A stretch of DNA of 64,000 bases from Janthinobacterium rivuli (lineage in GTDB: Bacteria > Pseudomonadota > Gammaproteobacteria > Burkholderiales > Burkholderiaceae_D): positions 186,001 through 250,000 of the forward strand of contig NZ_CP121464.1 in the NCBI RefSeq assembly GCF_029690045.1, given 5' to 3'. Positions 53,394-63,844 of the stretch are shown here, piece by piece. Both the position numbers and the translations under genes were made by a program. The notes under the pieces are model-generated. The model saw only the letters and a list, made by a program, of their open reading frames with translations. It was not told where the DNA came from and did no database searches. How positions within the stretch are numbered: the first letter of the stretch is position 1; each line of letters begins with the position of its first letter.

Positions 53394-53840
53394 ATGCCCA
53401 CACTCTCGACATCTGCCGCCTGCCCCTGTGGCGGCGCCTCCTACGCCAGCTGCTGCGGCCCCTATATCGCGGGCGACGCCTTGCCGCCCACAGCCGAAAC
53501 GCTGATGCGTTCGCGCTACACGGCGTTCACCTTGCGCGACGAAGCGTATCTGCTTGCCACCTGGCATGCCAGCACCCGTCCCACCGATGCTTTATTTGCC
53601 GAAGAAGAAAAAGTCCACTGGCTGGGACTTGAGGTAAAATCTGCTTTACGTTTACGTCAACGTAAAGCAGTATCAGCAGATCAAGCCGAAGAGATACACC
53701 GCGACAGCGTCGAATTCGTGGCCCGCTACAAGGTCAACGGCCGCGCGCACCGCCTGCATGAAGTGAGCCGCTTCGTGCGTGAAGCTGGTGACGGCGGCGC
53801 CCTGCGCTGGTTTTATCTCGACGGCAGTTTTCCCGAATAG
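53394..53840 (+). CDS. YchJ family protein (UPF0225) with SEC-C motif
   Basis: 148 residues. The N-terminal SEC-C zinc motif is CPCGGASYASCCGPYI, followed by the YchJ core (TLMRSRYTAFTLRDEAYLLATWHAST, VHWLGLEV, SVEFVARYKVNGRAHRLHEVSRFVREAG, WFYLDGSFPE). The function of the family is not established. The coding region carries a long palindrome at 53641-53670 that matches the LiuR operator; it encodes SALRLRQRKAV, in the variable part of the protein. Located 40 bp before liuB. Confidence 0.9.
   Translation: MPTLSTSAACPCGGASYASCCGPYIAGDALPPTAETLMRSRYTAFTLRDEAYLLATWHASTRPTDALFAEEEKVHWLGLEVKSALRLRQRKAVSADQAEEIHRDSVEFVARYKVNGRAHRLHEVSRFVREAGDGGALRWFYLDGSFPE
53641..53670. promoter_or_regulatory. 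LiuR-type operator inside the YchJ gene, ahead of liuB
   Basis: A 30-bp palindrome, 28 of 30 positions symmetric, with arms CTGCTTTACGTT and AACGTAAAGCAG. Its core ACGTTTACGTCAACGT matches the ivd operator core. TTTACG and TATCAG are 20 bp apart across it, a spacing typical of MerR-controlled promoters. It lies 211 bp upstream of liuB. The promoter assignment is inference. Confidence 0.6.
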
Positions 53841-53880
53841 CGCGACCCGAGAGACCGGGCGATCATAAAAAGGAACCGCA

Positions 53881-55503
53881 ATGCCGCACATCGAAAGCAA
53901 ACTCAATCCGCGCAGTGAAGATTTCAAGGCCAATGCCGCGGCCATGCAAGCCATCGTCGACGATTTGCGCGACAAGGTGGAAAAGATCGCGGCCGGCGGC
54001 GGCGAGGCGGCCGCCGCCAAGCACCTGGCGCGCGGCAAACTGCTGCCACGCGACCGCGTACAGATGCTGCTCGATCCCGGCACGCCTTTCCTCGAGTTTT
54101 CCCAGATGGCGGCTTACGCCATGTACCAGGACGCCAAGGGCGTCGATGCGGCGCCTTCCGCCGGCATCATCACCGGCATCGGCCGCGTCTCGGGCCAGGA
54201 ATGCGTCATCGTGTGTAACGACGCTACCGTCAAGGGCGGCACGTATTACCCGATGACGGTGAAAAAACACTTGCGCGCCCAGGAAATCGCCGACCAGAAC
54301 AACCTGCCGTGCATTTACCTGGTCGACTCGGGCGGCGCCAATCTGCCGAACCAGGACGACGTCTTCCCCGACCGCGACCATTTCGGCCGCATCTTCTACA
54401 ACCAGGCGAATCTGTCGGCCAAAGGCATCCCGCAGATCGCCGTCGTGATGGGTTCTTGCACGGCCGGCGGCGCCTACGTGCCGGCCATGAGCGACGAGTC
54501 GATCATCGTCAAGGAGCAGGGCACGATTTTCCTCGGCGGCCCGCCGCTGGTCAAAGCGGCGACAGGTGAAGTCGTAACGGCAGAAGACCTCGGTGGCGGC
54601 GACGTGCATACGCGCTTGTCCGGCGTGGTCGACCACCTGGCGCAAAACGATTTGCATGCGCTGTCGCTGGCGCGCACCATCGTCTCGAACCTGAACCGTC
54701 AAAAACCGCAGCAGATGGACTTGCGCGCATCCGTCGAACCGAAATACCCGACGCAGGAATTGTATGGCGTGATCCCCGTCGATACGCGCAAACCGTTCGA
54801 CGTGCGCGAAGTGATCGCGCGCATCGTCGACGGCAGCGATTTCGACGAATTCAAGGCCCGCTACGGCACCACGCTGATCTGCGGCTTTGCGCACATCTAT
54901 GGCGTCAAAGTCGGCATCATCGCCAATAACGGCATCTTGTTCTCCGAATCGGCCCTGAAAGGCACGCATTTCATCGAGTTATGCTGCCAGCGCAAGATCC
55001 CGCTCGTGTTTTTGCAAAACATCACTGGCTTCATGGTGGGCCGCAAATACGAAAACGAAGGCATCGCCCGCAATGGCGCCAAGATGGTGACGGCTGTCGC
55101 GACGGCCGCCGTGCCGAAATTCACCGTCATCATCGGCGGCAGCTTCGGCGCCGGTAATTACGGCATGTGCGGCCGCGCGTTTTCTCCGCGCTTCATGTGG
55201 ATGTGGCCGAATGCGCGCATCTCCGTCATGGGCGGAGACCAGGCCGCTTCCGTGCTGGCGACCGTCAAGCGCGACGGCATCGAAGGCAAGGGCGGGCAGT
55301 GGAGCGCGGACGAGGAAGCGGCCTTCAAGCAGCCGATCAAGGATCAATACGAACACCAGGGCCACCCGTACTACGCCACCGCGCGCCTGTGGGACGACGG
55401 CGTGATCGACCCGGCCGACACCCGCATGGTGCTGGGCCTGGGCCTGTCGGCCGCGCTCAACGCGGAAATCCCGGACACGAAGTTCGGCGTATTCCGCATG
55501 TAA
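53881..55503 (+). CDS. liuB: Methylcrotonoyl-CoA carboxylase, carboxyltransferase (beta) subunit
   Basis: 540 residues, full length for MccB. The acyl-CoA-binding carboxyltransferase halves are evident: [78 protein letters not shown] and [16 protein letters not shown]. Then come [37 protein letters not shown] and [33 protein letters not shown]. With LiuD it carboxylates 3-methylcrotonyl-CoA to 3-methylglutaconyl-CoA in leucine breakdown. First gene after the intragenic LiuR-type operator. Confidence 0.96.
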   Translation: MPHIESKLNPRSEDFKANAAAMQAIVDDLRDKVEKIAAGGGEAAAAKHLARGKLLPRDRVQMLLDPGTPFLEFSQMAAYAMYQDAKGVDAAPSAGIITGIGRVSGQECVIVCNDATVKGGTYYPMTVKKHLRAQEIADQNNLPCIYLVDSGGANLPNQDDVFPDRDHFGRIFYNQANLSAKGIPQIAVVMGSCTAGGAYVPAMSDESIIVKEQGTIFLGGPPLVKAATGEVVTAEDLGGGDVHTRLSGVVDHLAQNDLHALSLARTIVSNLNRQKPQQMDLRASVEPKYPTQELYGVIPVDTRKPFDVREVIARIVDGSDFDEFKARYGTTLICGFAHIYGVKVGIIANNGILFSESALKGTHFIELCCQRKIPLVFLQNITGFMVGRKYENEGIARNGAKMVTAVATAAVPKFTVIIGGSFGAGNYGMCGRAFSPRFMWMWPNARISVMGGDQAASVLATVKRDGIEGKGGQWSADEEAAFKQPIKDQYEHQGHPYYATARLWDDGVIDPADTRMVLGLGLSAALNAEIPDTKFGVFRM

Positions 55504-55516
55504 GGGGGAGAAAACC

Positions 55517-56305
55517 ATGGAATTTGAAACCTTAAAGCTGGTCATCGAGGGCAACGTCGCCACCGTGACCCTGAACCGCCCTGACGTGCGCAACGCCTTC
55601 AACGAGACGACGATCGCCGAACTGGCGCGCGCCTTCGAGGGCCTGGGGCGCAGCGACATGGTGCGCGCCATCGTGCTGGCGGCCAATGGCGCGGCCTTCT
55701 GCGCCGGTGCGGACTTGAACTGGATGAAGAAGATGGCAGGCTACACGCATGCCGAAAACCAGGCCGACGCGCTGCAGCTGGCGCAGATGCTGCGCACGAT
55801 TTACCTGTGTCCCAAGCCCGTCGTGGCGAAGGTCCAGGGCGACTGTTATGCGGGCGGCATGGGCCTCGTCGCCGCATGCGATATCATTCTGGCTGCGGAA
55901 GACGTGCATTTCTGCCTGAGCGAAGTGCGGCTGGGCCTGATCCCGGCCACTATTTCACCGTATGTCATCAAGGCCATGGGCGAAAACGCGGCACGCCGCT
56001 ATTTCCTGACCGCGGAGCGATTCTCCGCGCAAGAGGCGCTGCGCATCGGCTTTGCCCACGAGGTAGTCGAGGCAAGCGCGCTGGACGCGAAAACCTTTGA
56101 CGTGCTCAAGGCGCTGACGGGCAACAGCCCGCACGCCGTGGCGCAAGCGAAAACGCTGGTGCGCGAGATCGCTGGCCAGCCGGTCAACGATGCGCTGCTG
56201 GCGGATACCGCCGAGCGCATCGCGCAGATCCGCGCGTCGGAACAGGGCCGCGAAGGCGTGCAGTCGTTTCTCGACAAGCGCAAGCCGAGCTGGCTCATGG
56301 GCTAG
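55517..56305 (+). CDS. liuC: Methylglutaconyl-CoA hydratase (enoyl-CoA hydratase family)
   Basis: 262 residues of the crotonase fold. The oxyanion-hole loops are AANGAAFCAGADLNWM and QGDCYAGGMGLVAACDIILAAEDVHFCLSEVRLGLIPATISPYV, with the catalytic Glu in the second. The family alone does not fix the substrate, but the position between the two carboxylase subunits marks it as the 3-methylglutaconyl-CoA hydratase of the liu pathway. Starts 13 bp after liuB with a GGGGGAG site. Confidence 0.92.
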   Translation: MEFETLKLVIEGNVATVTLNRPDVRNAFNETTIAELARAFEGLGRSDMVRAIVLAANGAAFCAGADLNWMKKMAGYTHAENQADALQLAQMLRTIYLCPKPVVAKVQGDCYAGGMGLVAACDIILAAEDVHFCLSEVRLGLIPATISPYVIKAMGENAARRYFLTAERFSAQEALRIGFAHEVVEASALDAKTFDVLKALTGNSPHAVAQAKTLVREIAGQPVNDALLADTAERIAQIRASEQGREGVQSFLDKRKPSWLMG

Positions 56306-56324
56306 CAATATCATTGGAGCAGTT

Positions 56325-57653
56325 TTGAAAGCAGAAAAACAATCGGGCTGGGTCGAACGCAGTCTGCGCAGCGTGTGGCATCCGTGCACGCAAATGCAGC
56401 ACCACGAGACTGTACCGCTCATCCCCGTCAGCCATGGCCGCGGCGCCTGGCTGTATGACCACGAAGGCCGACGCTACCTGGACGCCATCAGCTCCTGGTG
56501 GGTGAACCTGTTCGGCCATGCGAATCCGCGCATCAATGCGGAACTCAAGGACCAGCTGGACCGGCTGGAACACGCGATGCTGGCCGGTTTCACGCATGAA
56601 CCGGTGATCGAACTGTCGGAAAAGCTCTCTGCGCTCACCGGCGGCGTGCTTGGCCACAGCTTTTACGCGTCCGACGGGGCATCGGCCGTGGAAATCGCCC
56701 TGAAAATGAGTTTTCACGCCTGGCGCAACAGCGGCAAGAGTGAAAAGCAGGAATTCGTCTGCCTGAAGGGCAGCTACCACGGCGAAACCATCGGCGCCCT
56801 GGCCGTCACGGACGTCGCCCTGTTCAAGGATGCCTACGGCCCCCTGCTGCGCGCCACCCAGACGGTGATGTCGCCCGACTTCCGCCAGGCGGCCAAAGGT
56901 GAAACGGCTGCAGATGTGGCGCGCCGCACGGCCGCCGAAGTCGAGCAACTGTTCCAGCAAAAAGCCGACAAGATCGCCGCCATCATCATCGAACCATTGG
57001 TCCAATGCGCCACCGGCATGGCCATGCACGACCCCTTATACCTGTCGCTGGTGCGCGCCCTGTGCGACCGTTATCAAGTCCATTTGATCCTCGATGAAAT
57101 CGCCGTCGGCTGCGGCCGCACGGGCACCTTCTTTGCGTGCGAACAGGCCGGCATCTGGCCCGATTTCGTCTGTCTGTCGAAGGGCATCAGCGGCGGCTAT
57201 TTGCCTCTGTCTCTCGTAATGACGCGCGAAGACATTTACCAGGCCTTCTACAGCACCGATGTGCGCCGCGGCTTTTTGCATTCGCACTCGTACACGGGCA
57301 ATCCGCTGGCCTGCCGCGCGGCGCTGGCGACCCTGTCGATCTTCGAGGAAGACGATGTACTGGCGGCCAACCGGGGGCGCGCCGAGAAAATCACGCGCGC
57401 GCTGGCGCCGCTGGCGCAGCACGAGCGCGTAAAACACTTCCGCCAGCAGGGCATGATCTGGGCCTTCGATGCGGTGGACGCGGCGCCCGATTTTTCGCGC
57501 CGTTTCTTCAGCACGGCGCTGGAACATGAACTGCTGATGCGCCCCATCGGCTCCACCGTCTACCTGATGCCGCCGTACATCCTCGACGACGAGGAAATCG
57601 CGGGCCTGGGCCAGCAGACCCTGGCCGTCTTCAATCATGTGATCGGGGCCTGA
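56325..57653 (+). CDS. bioA: Adenosylmethionine-8-amino-7-oxononanoate aminotransferase BioA
   Basis: 442 residues. I chose a TTG start at 56325 because GGAG lies 6 bp upstream and BioA homology begins immediately ([24 protein letters not shown]); no ATG fits. Class III aminotransferase features: [33 protein letters not shown], and the PLP lysine in [14 protein letters not shown]. It converts KAPA to DAPA in biotin synthesis using S-adenosylmethionine as amino donor. Located 19 bp after liuC and 1 bp before bioF. Confidence 0.95.
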   Translation: MKAEKQSGWVERSLRSVWHPCTQMQHHETVPLIPVSHGRGAWLYDHEGRRYLDAISSWWVNLFGHANPRINAELKDQLDRLEHAMLAGFTHEPVIELSEKLSALTGGVLGHSFYASDGASAVEIALKMSFHAWRNSGKSEKQEFVCLKGSYHGETIGALAVTDVALFKDAYGPLLRATQTVMSPDFRQAAKGETAADVARRTAAEVEQLFQQKADKIAAIIIEPLVQCATGMAMHDPLYLSLVRALCDRYQVHLILDEIAVGCGRTGTFFACEQAGIWPDFVCLSKGISGGYLPLSLVMTREDIYQAFYSTDVRRGFLHSHSYTGNPLACRAALATLSIFEEDDVLAANRGRAEKITRALAPLAQHERVKHFRQQGMIWAFDAVDAAPDFSRRFFSTALEHELLMRPIGSTVYLMPPYILDDEEIAGLGQQTLAVFNHVIGA

Positions 57654-57654
57654 G

Positions 57655-58851
57655 ATGGAACTGATCGCGCGATTACAACAGCAGCTGCAAGGGCTGGAAG
57701 AACGCAGCCTGATCCGCCGCCGCCGCACCGTCGACACGCCGTGCGCGCCACGCCTGACGGTCGATGGCCGCGCCATGCTGGCCTTTTGCAGCAATGACTA
57801 CCTGGGCCTGGCGTCGCATCCGCGCATCGTCGCCGCGCTGAAAGAGGGCGCCGACCTGTATGGCGCAGGCAGCGGCGCTTCGCACCTGATCAGCGGCCAT
57901 AGCCGCGCGCACGCGCAGCTGGAAGAACGGCTGGCCGCTTTCGTGGGCGCCAACCTGGAACAGGCGCGCGCCCTGTATTTCTGCACCGGCTACATGGCCA
58001 ACCTGGCCGTGCTGACGGCCTTGTCGGCGGGCGATCCGGAAGCGGAGATTTTTTCGGAAGCGCTGAACCACGCTTCGCTGATCGACGGCACGCGCCTGGC
58101 CCGCGTCAAGACGCGCGTGTATCCGCACGCCGACCTCGATGCCCTGGCGGCACTGCTGGCGGCCAGCACGGCACAGACGAAAATCGTCGTCACCGACAGC
58201 GTCTTCAGCATGGATGGCGACCTGGCGCCGCTGCCCGCGCTGCTGGCCCTGTGCGAGCAGTACGGCGCCTGGCTGGTGGTCGACGACGCGCACGGCTTCG
58301 GCGCGCTGGGCGCCAATGGCCGTGGCGCGCTCGAACATTTCAATCTGCGTTCCCCTTACCTCGTGTATGTGGGCACCCTGGGCAAATCGGCCGGCGTGGG
58401 CGGCGCCTTTGTGTGCGCGCACGAAGCCGTGATCGACACCCTGATCCAGAAGGCGCGTCCTTACATCTTCACGACGGCGGCCGCGCCCGCGCTCGCGCAT
58501 GCGCTGCTGGCCAGCCTGGACATCATCGCCGGGGACGAAGGAAAACAACGCCGCGCCCACCTGGCAGCGCTGGTGGGGCAATGGAATGACGGCTTGCTGC
58601 TGCAGCGCTGGCAAGCCTTGCCGTCGGTGACCGCCATCCAGCCCGTCATCATCGGCGAAAATGCGGACATGCTGGCCGTCGCCGCCCAACTGTACCAGCA
58701 GGGACTGTGGGTCGGCGCCATCCGCCCGCCCACCGTGCCAGTCGGTACGGCACGCCTGCGCGTGACCCTGTCGGCCGGCCACACGGCGCAGGAAGTGGCG
58801 CAATTGATCAATGCAGTCAACACCCTGGAAAGGACTCGCCATGAGCCTTGA
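57655..58851 (+). CDS. bioF: 8-amino-7-oxononanoate synthase BioF
   Basis: 398 residues. An alpha-oxoamine synthase with the PLP lysine at Lys244 ([13 protein letters not shown]), the conserved [22 protein letters not shown] segment and [12 protein letters not shown]. It condenses pimeloyl-ACP or -CoA with alanine to make KAPA. Spaced 1 bp from bioA and overlapping bioD by 11 bp. Confidence 0.95.
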   Translation: MELIARLQQQLQGLEERSLIRRRRTVDTPCAPRLTVDGRAMLAFCSNDYLGLASHPRIVAALKEGADLYGAGSGASHLISGHSRAHAQLEERLAAFVGANLEQARALYFCTGYMANLAVLTALSAGDPEAEIFSEALNHASLIDGTRLARVKTRVYPHADLDALAALLAASTAQTKIVVTDSVFSMDGDLAPLPALLALCEQYGAWLVVDDAHGFGALGANGRGALEHFNLRSPYLVYVGTLGKSAGVGGAFVCAHEAVIDTLIQKARPYIFTTAAAPALAHALLASLDIIAGDEGKQRRAHLAALVGQWNDGLLLQRWQALPSVTAIQPVIIGENADMLAVAAQLYQQGLWVGAIRPPTVPVGTARLRVTLSAGHTAQEVAQLINAVNTLERTRHEP

Positions 58852-59632
58852 TGACCCTATCGTGGCGGACGTGCTGGCGGATCTGGCGCCGGCCGTGCAG
58901 CCGGCGCCGGCGGCCACCGGCATGCCATCGCGCTTTGCCTGTTTCGTCACCGGCACCGACACGGAAATCGGCAAAACCTTGACCTCGTCGGCCCTGCTGC
59001 ACGCGCTGGTCGCGCGCGGCGTGCGCGCCTGCGGCATGAAGCCCGTCGCCGCCGGCGCCGAAATGCGCGACGGCGAACTGCATAATGAAGACGCCGACAG
59101 CCTGATCGCCGCCGGCAACGTCACCATGCTGCGCAGCCTGACGACGCCTTACATGCTGAAGGAACCAGCTGCACCGCACATCGCCGCCGCGCTCGAAGGC
59201 GTGAGCATTGAATCCGTGCCGATCCTGGCCGCCTACCTGGAAATCGCCGCCGCCTCGGACGCTGTCGTGGTCGAAGGCGTGGGCGGTTTCCGCGTGCCGC
59301 TGTCGCCCGGCTTTGATTCGGCCGACCTGGCGCAGCAGCTCGATCTGCCCGTGATCCTCGTGGTCGGCATGCGCCTGGGCTGCATCAGCCAGGCCTTGCT
59401 GACGGTGGAAGCCATCGAAGCGCGCGGCTTGACGGTGATCGGCTGGGTCGCCAACACCCTGGAAGTGGAAATGCGCTTCCTCGATGAAAATATCGATGCG
59501 CTGATCGAGCGCATCCCGGCGCCGCTGCTGGGCAGGGTACCGCGCCTGGCGCAACCGAGCGCACAAGCGGCGGCCGCGTATCTCGATTTCACCGGCTTGC
59601 CCAACTGGCCGGCGCAGCACCCCAACACTTAA
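58841..59632 (+). CDS. bioD: Dethiobiotin synthetase BioD
   Basis: 263 residues. The P-loop is [12 protein letters not shown] at about 37-48, followed by the conserved MKPVAAGAE and [11 protein letters not shown] segments. It closes the ureido ring of dethiobiotin with ATP and CO2. The start at 58841 overlaps bioF by 11 bp and gives an N-terminal extension of about 30 residues before the usual start ([11 protein letters not shown]); an in-frame ATG at 58922 would remove it. Confidence 0.93.
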   Translation: MSLDDPIVADVLADLAPAVQPAPAATGMPSRFACFVTGTDTEIGKTLTSSALLHALVARGVRACGMKPVAAGAEMRDGELHNEDADSLIAAGNVTMLRSLTTPYMLKEPAAPHIAAALEGVSIESVPILAAYLEIAAASDAVVVEGVGGFRVPLSPGFDSADLAQQLDLPVILVVGMRLGCISQALLTVEAIEARGLTVIGWVANTLEVEMRFLDENIDALIERIPAPLLGRVPRLAQPSAQAAAAYLDFTGLPNWPAQHPNT

Positions 59633-59665
59633 AACGTATCCCAAAATAGAAGCGAAGGAATCACC

Positions 59666-60712
59666 ATGTCCGTAGTCCAAGAAGCAGCAAAAACCGTCGA
59701 ACTGCACCGCCCTGCGGCGCGCATCACCCTGCCCGAAGCGGCCACCTGGCCCATCGATGATGTGCTGGCCCTGTTCGACCTGCCATTCAATGACCTGATG
59801 TTCAAGGCCCAGCAAACGCACCGCATCAACTTCCCCGACGGCGACGTGGAACTGGCGACCCTGTTGTCGATCAAGACGGGCGGCTGCGAGGAAGACTGCG
59901 GCTACTGCCCGCAGGCGGCCCGCTACGACACGGGCGTGGAAGCGAAGAAAATCCTCGACATCGACACGGTGCTCGACGCGGCCCGCCAGGCGAAAGCCAA
60001 CGGCGCCACGCGCTTCTGCATGGGCGCCGCCTGGCGCGGCCCGAAAGACCGCGACATGGACAAAGTCGAGGAGATGGTCAGCAAAGTCAAAGCGCTGGGC
60101 CTGGAAACCTGCGCCACCCTGGGCATGCTGGAAGAGGGACAAGCGGACCGCCTGAAAAACGCGGGCCTGGATTTCTATAACCACAACCTCGACACGGCGC
60201 CCGAGTTTTACGACAACGTCATCTCCACGCGCGAATACCAGGACCGCCTCGATACTTTGGGCCGCGTGCGCGAAGCGGGCTTGAAAGTATGCTGCGGCGG
60301 CATCGTCGGCATGGGCGAGACGCGTCTGCAACGCGCGGGCCTGATCGCCCAGCTGGCGAACCTGAATCCGTATCCGGAATCGGTACCCGTCAACCACCTG
60401 GTGCAGGTCGAAGGCACGCCTTTGTTTGGCCTGGAAGCGCTGGATCCGTTCGAATTCGTGCGCACGATTGCCGTCGCACGCATCACCATGCCGAAAGCGC
60501 GCGTGCGTTTGTCGGCCGGCCGCCGCCAGATGGGCGAAGCCGTGCAGGCGATGTGCTTCCTGGCTGGCGCCAACTCCATCTTCTACGGCGACAAGCTGCT
60601 CACCACCGACAACCCGGAAGCGGAAGACGACCGCGTCTTGCTCGGTAAACTGGGCTTGCAGACGCGCGGCGCCATGCTCGAATCGGTGCAGAAAGAGAAG
60701 TGCGGCTGCTGA
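59666..60712 (+). CDS. bioB: Biotin synthase BioB
   Basis: 348 residues. A radical-SAM enzyme with the CxxxCxxC cluster ligands at Cys74, Cys78 and Cys81 ([19 protein letters not shown]), the [15 protein letters not shown] block and the [11 protein letters not shown] motif with the [2Fe-2S]-liganding arginine. It inserts sulfur into dethiobiotin. Last of four bio genes; an ATG at 59666 follows GAAGGA. A repeat doublet separates it from liuD. Confidence 0.96.
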   Translation: MSVVQEAAKTVELHRPAARITLPEAATWPIDDVLALFDLPFNDLMFKAQQTHRINFPDGDVELATLLSIKTGGCEEDCGYCPQAARYDTGVEAKKILDIDTVLDAARQAKANGATRFCMGAAWRGPKDRDMDKVEEMVSKVKALGLETCATLGMLEEGQADRLKNAGLDFYNHNLDTAPEFYDNVISTREYQDRLDTLGRVREAGLKVCCGGIVGMGETRLQRAGLIAQLANLNPYPESVPVNHLVQVEGTPLFGLEALDPFEFVRTIAVARITMPKARVRLSAGRRQMGEAVQAMCFLAGANSIFYGDKLLTTDNPEAEDDRVLLGKLGLQTRGAMLESVQKEKCGC

Positions 60713-60722
60713 TGACAGCCTT

Positions 60723-60810
60723 GTCGGGTTACGCCGTGCCGGCTAACCCGACCTACGATATCCAGCCTCACCATGCGTAGGTCGGTTTGGCGCGTAGCGC
60801 GTAAACCGAC
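60723..60810. repeat. REP-like palindrome pair between bioB and liuD
   Basis: Two hairpins stand in tandem: GTCGGGTTA ... TAACCCGAC (60723-60752) and GTCGGTTT ... AAACCGAC (60781-60810). CTACG and CGTAG form an outer short pairing between them. This is the layout of a bacterial interspersed REP doublet. It may stabilise the upstream mRNA or dampen transcription into liuD. Confidence 0.6.
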
Positions 60811-60872
60811 AAACCAGCAGACAAGGTCCGCCAAGAGACAGCTGCCCCTTTTTGAGAGAATAGAGAGAGACC

Positions 60873-62900
60873 ATGTTCACTAAAATCCTGATCGCCAACC
60901 GCGGCGAAATCGCTTGCCGTGTCGCCGCTACCGCGCGCCGCATGGGCATCCAGACCGTCGCCGTGTATTCGGAAGCGGACGCCAACGCCAAGCACGTCGC
61001 CGTGTGCGACGAAGCCGTCTTGATCGGCCCCGCGCCGGCCAAGGAAAGCTATCTGTGCGGCGACAAGATCATCGCCGTGGCGCTGGCCACTGGTGCCCAG
61101 GCGATTCACCCCGGCTATGGTTTCCTGTCCGAGAACGCCGACTTCGCCGACGCCTGCCACGCTGCGGGCCTCGTCTTCATCGGCCCGCCGGCGTCCGCCA
61201 TGCGCGCCATGGGCTCCAAGTCGGCCGCCAAGTCGCTGATGGAAAAGGCGAATGTGCCGCTGGTGCCCGGCTACCACGGCGAAGAACAGGATGCGGATTT
61301 CCTGCACACGCAAGCCGACAAGATCGGCTACCCCGTGCTGCTGAAAGCCTCGGCTGGCGGCGGCGGCAAGGGCATGCGCGTCATTGAAAACAGCACCGAC
61401 TTCAAGGCCGCGCTGGCCTCGTGCAAGCGCGAAGCGATCAGCTCTTTCGGCGACGACAAGGTGCTGGCCGAAAAATACCTGTCGCGTCCACGGCATATCG
61501 AAATCCAGGTGTTCGCCGACACGCTCGGCAACTGCATCTACCTGTTCGAGCGCGATTGCTCGGTGCAGCGCCGTCATCAAAAGGTGCTGGAAGAAGCGCC
61601 TGCGCCGGGCATGCCAGCCGACCGACGCGCGGCCATGGGCGAGGCGGCCGTTGCCGCCGCCAAGGCCGTCGGCTACGTCGGCGCGGGCACGGTCGAATTC
61701 ATCGCCAACCAGGATGGTTCGTTCTACTTCATGGAGATGAACACGCGCCTGCAAGTGGAACATCCGGTGACGGAAATGATCACCGGCACCGACCTGGTGG
61801 AATGGCAGTTGCGCGTCGCCTTTGGCGAGCCGCTGCCGAAAAAACAAAGCGAACTGGCGATCCACGGCCACGCCATCGAGGCGCGCATCTATGCGGAAAA
61901 TCCGGAGAAGGGCTTTTTGCCATCGATCGGCACCCTGCGCCACATGCAGTCGCCTTCGGCCGTCACGTTCGAGCTCGGTGGCACGCTGGTTCCCGCCGCC
62001 GTGCGCATCGATTCGGGCGTGCGCGAAGGCGATGCGATCTCGCCATTCTACGACCCGATGATCGCCAAGCTGATCGTCTGGGGCGCGGACCGCCGCGAGG
62101 CGCTGGTGCGCATGGCGCAGGCGCTGGCCGAATACCAGATCGTCGGCCTGGCCAGCAATATCGCCTTTTTGAAACGCCTGGTCGAAGGCCAGGCATTCAG
62201 CTCTGCCGATCTCGATACGGGTTTGATCGAGCGTAATCAAGCGTCGCTGTTCCCCGCCCTGCAGGCGGCGCCCGACACGGCCCTGGCGCTGGCGTCCGTC
62301 GCCTTGCTGCTGGAAGAAAAAGCGGCCACCGAAGCGCAATCGCTGCAGCGCGCCGACCCGTGGGGCAATGCCCTCGGCTGGCGTCTGAACAGCACCCTGG
62401 GCCGCAGCCTGTCGTTCGCCGATGAATTCACCTTGGCCGGCGAGGGCAAGGCCTATGCGGCGCGCGTTGCCTACAAAACGGATGGCTGGCTGTTCAACGG
62501 CCAAGCCCTCACCCTGACGGCGCACACAGGCAACGAGCTGCACATCAAACTGGGCGAGCGTGCCGTGCACGGCACGGTGCTGCGCGATGGAGAACAGTTC
62601 CACGTATTTACCAACGGCTTGCACTACACCCTGCACTACAACGATCCGATGGCGCATGCGGGCGAAGTGGAAGCGGAAGGCGGCCGCCTGACGGCGCCGA
62701 TGCCGGGCAAGGTCGTCGCCGTACTGGTGAACAAGGGCCAGGACGTCAAGAAGGGCGAGCCTCTGGTCATCATGGAAGCGATGAAGATGGAGCACACGAT
62801 CGCCGCGCCGCACGACGGCCTGGTGGAAGACGTGCTGTATGCGGTCGGCGACCAGGTGGCCGATGGCGCGCCGCTGCTGGCCTTCAAGGCTGCCGCATAG
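60873..62900 (+). CDS. liuD: Methylcrotonoyl-CoA carboxylase, biotin-carrying (alpha) subunit
   Basis: 675 residues, full length. The biotin carboxylase ATP-grasp domain (LKASAGGGGKGMRV; EMNTRLQVEHPVTEMITGTDLVEWQLRVA) is followed by a linker domain and a C-terminal biotinyl domain with the attachment site EAMKMEH (Lys638). It carboxylates its own biotin and hands the carboxyl group to LiuB. The biotin it needs could come from the four bio genes directly upstream in the same operon. Confidence 0.96.
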   Translation: MFTKILIANRGEIACRVAATARRMGIQTVAVYSEADANAKHVAVCDEAVLIGPAPAKESYLCGDKIIAVALATGAQAIHPGYGFLSENADFADACHAAGLVFIGPPASAMRAMGSKSAAKSLMEKANVPLVPGYHGEEQDADFLHTQADKIGYPVLLKASAGGGGKGMRVIENSTDFKAALASCKREAISSFGDDKVLAEKYLSRPRHIEIQVFADTLGNCIYLFERDCSVQRRHQKVLEEAPAPGMPADRRAAMGEAAVAAAKAVGYVGAGTVEFIANQDGSFYFMEMNTRLQVEHPVTEMITGTDLVEWQLRVAFGEPLPKKQSELAIHGHAIEARIYAENPEKGFLPSIGTLRHMQSPSAVTFELGGTLVPAAVRIDSGVREGDAISPFYDPMIAKLIVWGADRREALVRMAQALAEYQIVGLASNIAFLKRLVEGQAFSSADLDTGLIERNQASLFPALQAAPDTALALASVALLLEEKAATEAQSLQRADPWGNALGWRLNSTLGRSLSFADEFTLAGEGKAYAARVAYKTDGWLFNGQALTLTAHTGNELHIKLGERAVHGTVLRDGEQFHVFTNGLHYTLHYNDPMAHAGEVEAEGGRLTAPMPGKVVAVLVNKGQDVKKGEPLVIMEAMKMEHTIAAPHDGLVEDVLYAVGDQVADGAPLLAFKAAA

Positions 62901-62910
62901 AGGTAAGCAC

Positions 62911-63843
62911 ATGCGCATCCTGTTACAACGTTCGGACGGCAAGGAAGCGGCGTGGATCAGCGACTTGCGCGACTTGCTGCCCGAGGCCGACATTATCTTC
63001 TGGCGCGAAGGCGAAGCGGTCGCGCCGTGCGACTACGCCGTCGTGTGGCAGCCGCCCGCCGCCATGCTGCCCGAACTGGCCAACGTCAAAGCCATCTTCA
63101 ACACGGGCGCTGGCGTCGACGCGCTGTTGAAATTTGGCGATGCGCTGCCGGCCCACGTGCCGCTGGTGCGCCTGGACGACGCGGGCATGGGTGTGCAGAT
63201 GGCCGAATATGTGAGCCACGCCGTGCTGCGCCACTTCCGCCGCTTCGACGATTACGAGGCGCAGGGCCGCGCCGGCATCTGGCAGCCGCTGCCAGCGTTC
63301 GACAAGGCGGATTTCCCCGTCGGCGTGCTGGGCATGGGCGTGCTGGGCACGCGCGTGCTGCAAGCGCTGGCGCAGTTTGAATTCCCCTTGCGGGGATGGA
63401 GCCGCAGCCCAAAACACGCCGATGGCGTGCAATGCCACGCGGGCGAAGAGGGACTCGAAGCATTCTTGCGCGGCACGCGCGTGCTGGTGTGCATGCTGCC
63501 GCTCACGCCGGACACGCACAACCTGCTCGACCGCGCGCGCCTGTCGATGCTGCTGCCGGGCGCCTATGTCATCAACGTGGCGCGCGGCGCGCATATCGCC
63601 GAGCAGGATCTGCTGACACTGATCCGCTCCGGGCATATCGCCGGCGCGACACTCGACGTATTCCGCAACGAGCCGCTGCCGCAGCAGCACCCGTTCTGGC
63701 AAGAACCCCGCATCACCATCACGCCGCATATTTCGGCCGCCACCCTGCGCCGCGAAAGCGTGGCGCAGATCGCCGCCAAGATGCGCCGCCTGCAAGCCGG
63801 AGAAGTCGTCGCCGGCATCGTCAACCGTTTGCAAGGATATTGA
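62911..63843 (+). CDS. D-2-hydroxyacid dehydrogenase (GhrA-like glyoxylate/hydroxypyruvate reductase)
   Basis: 310 residues from the ATG at 62911. The NAD(P) fold is VGVLGMGVLGTRVLQALAQFEFPLRGWSRSP. The catalytic set is visible: VINVARGAHI (Arg), DVFRNEPLP (Glu) and ITITPHISAAT (His). The family reduces 2-keto acids such as glyoxylate or hydroxypyruvate. Its placement between liuD and liuE is conserved in position only by the tight spacing (10 bp before, 1 bp after); its role in the pathway is not clear. Confidence 0.88.
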   Translation: MRILLQRSDGKEAAWISDLRDLLPEADIIFWREGEAVAPCDYAVVWQPPAAMLPELANVKAIFNTGAGVDALLKFGDALPAHVPLVRLDDAGMGVQMAEYVSHAVLRHFRRFDDYEAQGRAGIWQPLPAFDKADFPVGVLGMGVLGTRVLQALAQFEFPLRGWSRSPKHADGVQCHAGEEGLEAFLRGTRVLVCMLPLTPDTHNLLDRARLSMLLPGAYVINVARGAHIAEQDLLTLIRSGHIAGATLDVFRNEPLPQQHPFWQEPRITITPHISAATLRRESVAQIAAKMRRLQAGEVVAGIVNRLQGY

Positions 63844-63844
63844 A

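Noticed and set aside
60768..62993. 741-codon minus-strand ORF opposite liuD, and a similar 526-codon ORF opposite bioD/bioB
   Set aside because: Both are Arg/His/Gln/Gly-rich shadow translations of genes with intact catalytic motifs.
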